Below, in pieces: positions 56,705-64,000 of a DNA stretch of 64,000 nucleotides. The notes beneath the pieces are model-generated. The model did no database searches. It was not told the DNA's origin and saw nothing but the letters and a program-made list of their open reading frames with translations. Origin of the DNA: Mycoplasma seminis (GTDB taxonomy: Bacteria; Bacillota_I; Bacilli_A; Mycoplasmatales; Metamycoplasmataceae); NCBI RefSeq assembly GCF_030718845.1, contig NZ_CP132191.1, forward strand, positions 682,001 to 746,000. The letters run 5' to 3'. The stretch's first letter is position 1; each line of letters begins with the position of its first letter. The translations under genes were made by a program, and so were the position numbers.

Positions 56705-58648
56705 TTATTTTACTTCTAAAAATCTTGTATATGTAAATGGGTCTACCAATTTAACTTCGCCACGTGTTCCCACTATTGTGTAATGAATTCCGCGTGATAA
56801 TCCTGTGTATGGGTCGTCTTGTGCTACTACGCTAAGTCCATAAACTAAAATTTGGTCCTTTGGTAAGAATAGTACTGCCTTGTCACCTTTGTTAAATGTT
56901 TTGACTGGGTATTTTTCAGTCACAATAATTCTCGCACCTTTGAATGTGTCGTTTTTAATGTCATATAAGTCTTTAATAAGGCTTGATGATGTATCAGTAA
57001 TTAGCGATCTTTTAAGTTCAGCATAAACGTCCGGGTGCATTACAATAAAGTAATTTGCTAGTGCGTTTTCTCCGTATTGTGCTTTTAATTCAGTAGCTAC
57101 TCCGTCAATGTCAGCGAATGTAATTTTGTTAGTTTCTTTTGTAAGTCTTTTAGCTTCAGCTGTTGCTCCACCTGTATAAGTTTCAGCGTTAAATGTTGTG
57201 GCTGCGTGTTTATAAATATCAGCATAAAGCCCTTTTCTTACGCTTTCAAGAATTCCGTTTGTAGCGTTTTGTACTTGTGCGGAAATCAATTGCTCAGCAA
57301 GTGTAAGGGATTCGTTTGTTGCTACTTTTACGCTTCTACGTTTTGGTGATAATGTCACTGCAAATGTACTTCCACCGAATTCAGTACTTTCCGCTGCTTC
57401 AGCAATAACTGGAACGTCTTTTTTGTCCGCTACATATACACGGGTCACAAGTGTGTCAAGTCCTGTAAGGTTTACCTTTCTTGCAAAGTCTGTAAGCTCT
57501 GGAAATACTGCTTCTCACTCGGTTAAAATACCCGATTCGGTAAATGTTTCAACTACTGCAAGTCCCTTAAGGTTAGTAGTTCCGTCAAGTGCTCTTTTAT
57601 TAATGTTTTCAAGTACTACGTCCCCTTGGGCTGCTGTAAGTCCGACTTGCTTTTTATCTTCTTCGCTTAATGCTTGGGCATTTGCTCTATATAAAGCATC
57701 TAGCTCGTCTTGGTTTAATTTTTTGTTTCTTCTAATTTTATTTTTAATTTCTTTTAAGTCCACTGGCTCTCCTTTTGTTGTTAGTGTTTCAAGTACTGCA
57801 CGAGTAATTTCGTTATGTTGCTCGTCGTTTACTGTTTCTCTTTGTTGCTGTTCTTGTTGTTCTTGTAATTTTTTAAAGTTTTCCACTGTTTGTTCTATTG
57901 TTTGTCTAATTTCTCTAAACTCATTCACCATTTCTTGAAATTGTGGTGTTTGTTCTTCTTGGGGTTGTGGTTCTTGTCTTGTTTCTTGTTCTTGTGTTTC
58001 TTCGGTTGGTTTAATAATTTGCTCTTGTGTATTTTGTTCCACTGGTTCTCCTTTGTCTATATGTTTAATATATTCGTCATTTAAAAACTCGTTATCCTTG
58101 TTATATGCTCGGCACTTGTCTTGGCTGTAAAACCCTTCATAGACTGGGTCTATGCTTATAAGTTTGGCTTTTTTGTGTATTACTTCAAGGGCGATGCCGT
58201 CTTGTTGTTCACTGGGTTTATAGCTTTTGTACTCGGTTTCTATAGGTTGAAAAATGAAGCTATTGCTTGTAATTACTCCTTGCTGTATTAGGTCCGCTGT
58301 TTTCTTGGATAATTTGTCGTTTTCATCAACTTTAAGAACAGCAATTATGGTGCTACCGTCTTTTCTTACTTCCATTGTTTTATTTTTGGTACTTGCTAAT
58401 AAATGCTCTATGCTTATTTTATGGTCCAAGTAGCTATTAAGTTCTAGCTCATTAATAGGTTTCTCAAAATCAAAACAATTAAGGTCTATCTTTTCTCGGT
58501 ATTTCTTATCTTCATAAAGTGGGTAAGCTGGGCTTCAGCTATCCAGCTCTATTGTTAGCTCAATTTTTCTCCCTTGTTTTTCTTGCTCTTGAAGGACTGG
58601 TTTTTGTCTTGCTGTTATATATACATATTTATTTTTTATTTCCGCCAA
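56705..58648 (-). CDS. Prohead protease - scaffold - major capsid fusion, 647 aa
   Basis: One uninterrupted frame begins at TTG 58648 after AAAGGAGGTAGATA and ends at TAA 56707-56705. Residues about 20-195 are an HK97 prohead-protease-like domain (His in ISIEHLLAST, Ser in ITSNSFIFQP). Residues about 200-280 are a Gln/Glu-rich coiled coil acting as scaffold. The last 350 residues are an HK97-fold capsid (FGGSTFAVTLSPKRRSVKVA, MHPDVYAELKRSL). Normally the protease and capsid are separate genes. Self-cleavage after assembly would be needed to release the capsid. Confidence 0.75.
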
Positions 58649-59864
58649 TATCTACCTCCTTTCCGTCCTTATTTGGTTGTGTGTTTAGTATGTTAACCGG
58701 TGTTAGAGTTCCGTTAGCAAGTAGCGTGTCTCCGTCTTTGTGTTTAGGTAATCCAATTAGCTCTCTTACTTCGTTTGGTGTTATATAGCCGTTATTTACT
58801 CCACTTGCAGCGAACTCTTGGAGCGCTTTTAAATCAATGCTTAAAAGGTCCATAATTTTATAGCTTATTTCGTCGCTTAATTTGTCGCATAAAGCATAAG
58901 TCAGGCGCTGTGTGATATTAATTAAAAGTGGCTTAAGGCTGTTATCAATATAAGCTCGGTTAAGCTCGCTGGAGCTGTTGTATTTGTTTGGGTCGTCGTA
59001 TCCTAGTTTTGCCGGTGGTATTCCTAAACAAGATGCGAACTCTCTTCCGATGCTGTTTCTTGTTTGAAAATCTATCCGCCCGCTTACGCTTTGCATTGCG
59101 TTTCCGAAGTCTCACTTCTCGTCAATAACTACCGCAAAACGTCCTTCTCTTTTTTGCATTTCTAGCATTTCTTGCATCGCTTTGTTTGCTTGTTCTCTTT
59201 GTCTTATATCAGTCGCGTTATTAATTTTTAAAAACATAGAATAGCTAAAATCATTTTTAATTGCATTCAACATAGCAAGCTCGTTTTCTCTTACTTTTGA
59301 TATGGTGCTTTTAAAAAGTTGCCTAAAGCTGGTGTCTTCTATACCGCTTATAATTTCATAGTCAATTCATATAATACTGCGAGGCGGTATTTTGTAGCTT
59401 TTAGAATTGTCCGTTTTCTTTAGTGTGATGCTTCCGTCATCATTCTTATTTACGAACGACGGGTGGATTGGTATTAGTTGTCTTATTTTGTCGTTATTAT
59501 CTCGTTCAATTAAAATGGGGCTGTGTCCGTGAATTAATAAGTTTCATATAAGTACTTTTTTAAACTCTCACGGGGTAAGGTTTTCACAAGGTCGTTTATT
59601 TAATAAAAAAGTTATATCATTCTCCACTAGTTGGCGGTTGTTGTCTTTTGTTATTATGTACTGGAATGTAACCTTTGCTATGTCATTTGCTATCATTTGA
59701 AAAGCTCGTACCGCACTGGAATAAGTAAGTAGCTCCACCGGTGTTAGCGTTTGTATCAGCTTGGATTCACTGTTTCAATTTAAGGAAGTAGAAAAACGCT
59801 CATAAGTATTACTCTTATAAGCACTCTTTGGTTTAAAAATTTTTAAAAATCAATTATCACGCAT
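58629..59864 (-). CDS. Phage portal protein, HK97 type
   Basis: The product is 411 aa, with several TGA-Trp codons. Features are typical: LLTYSSAVRAFQMIANDIAK near residue 50, LLIHGHSPILIERDNND, and the crown region REFASCLGIPPAKLGYDDPN followed by ITPNEVRELIGLPKHKDGD, a classic portal C-terminus. Start ATG 59864. It overlaps the protease-capsid start by 20 bp. Confidence 0.88.
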
Positions 59865-59904
59865 AACGACCGCCTAAATTTTTAAGGTTTCCGTTATATC
59901 GCAT

Positions 59905-61740
59905 TTAATTAATCAATTCATAGAAACTGGTTTTTTCTTTGTTTTCGTTAAATTGATATCTATACGCAGCGCTATTTAGCATAGCCATTGCTAGGTCTAT
60001 TCTCCGGTACTGGCTTATTTTCTTAATAAAATAGTTCCCATTGCTCGTTTCTTTTATACTTACATTTAACAGGTGGTTAATAATTAGCTCATTATCGTCC
60101 ACGATGTAAATTTTCCGCATTCTTATCTTACGGTCCAGCTCTTTAAATACCGGCGTAAGTCACACCCCTTGTTTAACCGCTATAAGCTGGTCTTCGCTAA
60201 AAATATTCTCGTCCAGTAAGTACCTTTTTACAATATTGAAGCACCAGCTATCATATAACAATATTATACCGTAATTATTATCTTTTATGCTTTTAATAAC
60301 ATTTTTTATTATCTTATAGTCTACCACTTCACCAGGTGTTAAACTCATTCAGCCTTTTTGCTCTCAATAGCGGTAAGGCACATGATCGATGTCTTCCTTG
60401 CGTTGTATATTGCTCTCGGGTAAAAAGCCCTGTCCCTTGAAAACTCAGATCGGGTCTCCGTCGTCTTGTGGTATTTCTCAATGTACTATAAGCCCGGTCA
60501 CGTCGTGCACACTTGATAAGTCCAGCCCCAGTAGTGGTTGTAAGTCTTTGAAATTGTTTTCTATGTATGGTTTTACAATATTCTCATTTGCTCTTTGGTT
60601 CTCCATGATATCGAACATACTAAAATAGCTGGATGCATTATTTACTCACATTCCGAGACGTTTAATTTTAAACTCCACCTCTTGGGCGTTGCTGGTTATT
60701 TGGTGGAACTCGCTTTTTAAGTCTTTAAGGCTTACGGTGATATCTAGTCCCGGATTGGCTTTTTTTCATAATTCGGGCTTATCCCAGCTTTCGTAGTCTT
60801 CTTCGTCTAGCTCCGCACAAAATAGAAAAATATTAGCGTTTTCATGTAATGTTGCTGGATTCTTAATTTGTTGCTCTAGGAATGTTTTATAAGCTTGTTC
60901 TCTATAGTAGCACACGGAGTCCGTCTTTGTCCCTTTAGTTGTATCATACACCACAATAAAATTTTTACGGCTGGTGTTTTTAGCATACATAGCACTATTT
61001 ACCATAGTGTCATCCTTGTGTAGGTGGTACTCGGTCAGCACTACCATTGATGGGTTCTTTCCTTCGAGCGCTGCTGTATCAAAACTCAGTGCCTTAATTT
61101 GTCCCCTTTTCTTGCTTAATATTCTAATGGTATTTGCTTTTTGATAATGTTTAGCAAGTTTGGGACTCTTTCATATGTAGTTCAGCGCTATTTCATAAGG
61201 TATCCGGCTGGATTCTCTTGTAGCACCAGCAAAATATACCTCGGGGTTTCCGTCTCTTAATAACCCCATACTTACACACAGTGCGATCATAGCCCAATAA
61301 CTGCTTTTTCACTGCTTACGTGCTTCTATGTCAAAAATTTCACTAGTTAAATAATCGCTCGGATCGTTTCTATTTACTCAACAAAATACGAACCCGGACA
61401 TAAACTTTCTAAAGTCAGTAAAAACGAACGGAGCTCCGGTTTGTGGAATTATTATTTTGCTCGCATACGAATTTATAGCTTTGTAATTAGTTAAGTCAAA
61501 AACATAATTAAAGTCCGGATCGTGTTTTTGTTTATATAGAAAAAGCAAGTGTCGAGCACACTGGTAAAACACCATTTTTGAAGCTAGTATTTTAAGCGGG
61601 TCGCTTTGTTCTCTATATGCTACATTATAAGCGTACTGGGTTGGCTCGTCTAATTCTTCGTACTTTCAGCGTTTTACTTCATTAATTACATTTTTTCAAT
61701 ACGAATCAAAAACTAGCAAGCTATTTAAAGTTAAAGTCAT
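59905..61740 (-). CDS. Terminase large subunit
   Basis: The product is 611 aa, joining four open segments by TGA. The ATPase part has GNPEVYFAGATRESSRIPYE (P-loop region, degenerate) and VVLTEYHLHKDD (Walker B-type acid). The nuclease part has PLLGLDLSSVHDVTGLIVHW (first Asp) and RRIDLAMAMLNSAA (last Asp). Start ATG 61740, overlapping the small subunit by 20 bp. It packages phage DNA into the prohead. Confidence 0.85.
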
Positions 61741-62338
61741 CGTCTTCTTCGTCTTCGTTGCTTTTTGCTAGTATGCTTTTAAGCTTCTCGCTGGTAAGTT
61801 GTAAAGATAGATTCGCCTGGATATGCTCTATTATGGTTTTATAACTATTTTCTAGTTCATTATTCCGGCTTATAATTTTCCCTTGCTCGTCGAGTATATA
61901 GCCTTCATTAGAATTTTCTAAAATATATAGCTCTTTTTCGTGTTCTTTTATTTGTGTATTAATTTGGTTTATTAATTTAATACTTTTCTCAATTCATTTT
62001 TTGTTGTTGTCATAAAATATTACCTCACTCACTTTGTCGGGTGTAAGGTTTTCAATAAATGATGGGGTTACAAGCTTCTTTTCACTCTCTAAACGGTGCT
62101 CTAGAGTTTTAATTTGTTGTTTCTTGTCCTTAATTAGCTTTTTAATGCTGTTTAAACGCTTTGGCTTTATTTCCTTAATAAAATATTCATTTAAGGCATT
62201 TATGTTGTTTATATTGCTTATTTTCTCGTCAATAACTCCGAGCATTAAAAAGTTGCTTAAGTCGTCTCACTGTATTTGTCCGTTTTGTTCTAATTCCTTT
62301 TTTAATTTTGTTATTTGTTTTATATTTTTCATAATCAT
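61721..62338 (-). CDS. Putative terminase small subunit, 205 aa
   Basis: The gene lies just before terL and overlaps it. The product is helical: an N-terminal short helix pair, a long coiled coil (ESEKKLVTPSFIENLTPDKV marks its middle), and an acidic C-terminus (EDEEDDDFNF). Small terminases bind the packaging site and form rings via coiled coils. The start could be ATG 62338 or 62332; 62338 has the better distance to AAGGAG. Confidence 0.55.
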
Positions 62339-63099
62339 AGATATTTCGACTCCTTAAGGTCGTCATTACTCTTTAAATGGTAAGTCTCTCTTAAAATTTC
62401 TAAATATCGATTGCATATTTTAATAAGTTTATTAATAATGTTGTTATTTGCTCCACGGTAAATTGATAAATAAGGGGTTATCTCCTTTCAAAATAGCTCC
62501 TTAATAACGAACTGGGCATTTTCTCCATATAATAGAATTAAATAACTTATAATGCGCATACTTTTTAGAATGCTCGGGAATTTTAAATTTAATCGTTCAT
62601 TATTCTTTTTTAAAAGTTGCGGTGTTTTATTTGAAAATTTAAAATCGTAAAAAGTAGCAATCATCTCTAATGCGAATTCATCGTAGTGTAATGTACTCCG
62701 CAATGTTGTATTTTCTTGCTTCATATAAGTAACCACAGCTTTAAATAATGCTCTATTTATTAGACTGCTGTTTTCTTGTGTGAAAATTATTCTAAATTTT
62801 AGGTCCTTGTTGTCTTTATATTGCTGTGTAAAATGTTTACGACCATAAAGGTACATTGCTCACTCGTTTTCGTACCTTGTTAGGCTTTCTATATTTTTTA
62901 GGTTCAACTGTTTAAAATATTCCTTCAATGATTCAGCTTCTTTTCTTTCGGGTATTCTTAAAAAATATTTCTTATTACAATTTTCTTTTAATTTTTCAAT
63001 TCATATAGATTCAATTTGATAAAGTGCCGAGTCCATAAAAAATTCAAAAATACGGTCTTGCACTTCTTCTTTGGTTTTGTCTTTTTCTTTGATTCTCAT
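62320..63099 (-). CDS. First late gene of prophage 2, unknown, 259 aa
   Basis: ATG 63099 lies six bases after a TATAAT box, so its mRNA is probably leaderless. The protein is mostly helical and basic (KEKDKTKEEVQDRIFEFFMD at the N-terminus), with several TGA-Trp codons at the end. It overlaps the small terminase gene by 19 bp. Its position before terS suggests a packaging or late regulatory role; no family recognised. Confidence 0.5.
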
Positions 63100-63105
63100 A
63101 TCTCT

Positions 63106-63111
63106 ATTATA
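63106..63111 (-). promoter_or_regulatory. Late operon promoter, leaderless arrangement
   Basis: Minus-strand TATAAT with six bases to ATG 63099 and no Shine-Dalgarno. The moron gene has the same 6-base spacing. Confidence 0.55.
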
Positions 63112-63529
63112 TCGTCGTTTATAATGTTAAAAAGTTTTAATTTAAAAATTTATATAAGTGTTTAAAAAAATCTATATTTTTTTGAGTGTTTGTTTCAACT
63201 CCTTACTAAATAATACTCTATTTTACCCCCTTTTTATATATATTTTTTTAATAAGTTATATATAATACTAAAATAAATAATATATATTAACATATATAAA
63301 AAGTATATAAATACCATATAAAACAATAGAAAAAGGAGCATTTTTAGGGAAAAGCGGTAAAAATAGCAATGTAAAAAACTTTTATAATATAAAAAATTAG
63401 CAAGTTTGGTACTATTTTGCTAAAATGCTATTCCTTAAAACTTTTTTACAGCACTTTTTTAAAAATTAAAGCGATAAACGCCCCTAAAAATTTAAAATAA
63501 TAAAATCCTAATTTTAAAAAAAAACACAC

Positions 63530-63745
63530 AGAAAGGGCAGGGAGTGGGGCTAAATCGTAGATCCCTATTTTTTCGCTTACCCCCCTATACCTAACTCCAC
63601 TCCATGACCTCTCCAACCCCACAACTCATACCACCACAACCACAACAAACGACCACAGCACAATACAACCACCCCTCCACAATTAAAACCACCTGAAGAA
63701 CCTAAAACCTTAACCACAAAGCACCACCGCCCCCCGTACATAATA
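63530..63745. other. GC-rich, strand-skewed block beside the terminase genes
   Basis: In a very AT-rich setting this stretch is rich in C and A on the + strand and nearly free of G from about 63577 to 63740, with CCCCCC and CCCC runs. GGAGTGG (63541-63547) and CCACTCC (63597-63603) form an inverted repeat. It lies about 450-650 bp upstream of the late operon start and may be the packaging (cos/pac) site. The minus strand has several G runs able to form G-quadruplexes. The AT-rich interval 63100-63530 holds nothing else I can support. Confidence 0.45.
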
Positions 63746-63751
63746 AGCATA

Positions 63752-63774
63752 CAAAAAGGCAGCTTGCGCTGCCT
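63752..63774 (-). terminator. Leftward terminator near the right end
   Basis: On the minus strand AGGCAGC-GCAA-GCTGCCT is followed by TTTTTGT. It would stop transcription coming leftward from beyond the window or from a short unit at 63775-63948, in which I see no supported gene. Confidence 0.7.
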
Positions 63775-63948
63775 AGAGTGAATCGGTTGGTTTGTGTGTC
63801 TATTTAATAAAGATATTAATGTGTCAATATGCTATTTAGAAATAAAAGTACCTGATATTTTTGTATTTGCGATATAAGCGAACAACATAAGGTTTATAAT
63901 TGTAATTTTTACACTAGAAAGGACTCATAACGAACATAATATATTAAT

Positions 63949-64000
63949 ATGGAAATACTTAAATATAGAAGAAGCCTGGAAAAAGAAAGCATTTCATTAA
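63949..64000 (+). CDS. Start of a possible gene running past the window end
   Basis: ATG 63949 opens a frame to the last base (MEILKYRRSLEKESISL). An RBS-like AAAGGA lies 26 bases upstream, too far, and a TATAAT-like box (TTTATAAT) precedes it by about 55 bases. Too short to identify. Confidence 0.25.
   Translation, partial: MEILKYRRSLEKESISL

Noticed and set aside
63577-63741. 54-codon minus-strand ORF in the GC-rich block
   Set aside because: Open only because the strand is G/T-rich; Gly/Trp-rich product, no RBS, and composition explains it.

Overview
The window is Mollicute DNA (Mycoplasma/Mycoplasmopsis/Metamycoplasma type; I do not name a species). It is AT-rich, and UGA must be read as tryptophan: dozens of genes are interrupted only by in-frame TGA, and reading TGA as Trp joins the pieces into full-length proteins with recognisable motifs. 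All coordinates below use genetic code 4.

Five regions can be seen. (1) 1-12,500: the right part of a compact prophage. A rightward late operon (terminase end, portal, large virion protein, scaffold, capsid, membrane-active virion protein, repeat-containing fibre, holin-like protein) meets a leftward operon of integrase plus four small genes at a bidirectional terminator. (2) 12,500-13,920: a 1.4-kb stretch without clear protein genes but rich in structured elements: two hairpins with the same loop, perfect AT palindromes, terminators, and a roughly 215-nt rod-like RNA candidate with its own -10 box. (3) 13,920-29,390: chromosomal genes. Two paralogous, C-terminally anchored GA/FIVAR-type surface proteins (710 and 1965 aa) flank two nested insertion sequences; then come a HAD hydrolase and a secreted endonuclease-I-type lipoprotein. 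The outer IS (IS1634 type) made a 320-bp target duplication, and an IS256-type element later split one copy of it. (4) 29,390-29,815: a C-terminal gene fragment at the apparent left junction of a second prophage. (5) 29,815 to the window end: a large siphovirus-type prophage.

The second prophage reads as a rightward early/replication module (HNH nuclease, RecF/SMC-like ATPase, metallo-beta-lactamase-fold protein, VRR-NUC, SNF2 helicase, DUF669-like/EcoRI-type adenine methylase, C5 methylase, small family-B-like DNA polymerase, primase-helicase), a leftward tyrosine recombinase in the middle, and a leftward morphogenesis module read from the right end: small and large terminase, portal, protease-capsid fusion, connectors, major tail protein, frameshifted tail chaperones, tape measure, tail tip proteins, fibre-like protein and membrane proteins. 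A single opposite-strand membrane gene with its own promoter and terminator (a moron) sits inside the tail genes. No lysin is seen, as expected for a wall-less host.

Most notable points: the structured RNA and palindrome region near 13 kb; the long IS duplication split by a second IS; the protease-capsid fusion; the DUF669-methylase fusion with an A8 frameshift; two promoters placed for leaderless mRNAs with identical spacing; a canonical A_AAA_AAG frameshift in the tail chaperone; and a GC-rich, strand-skewed block next to the terminase genes that may be the packaging site.
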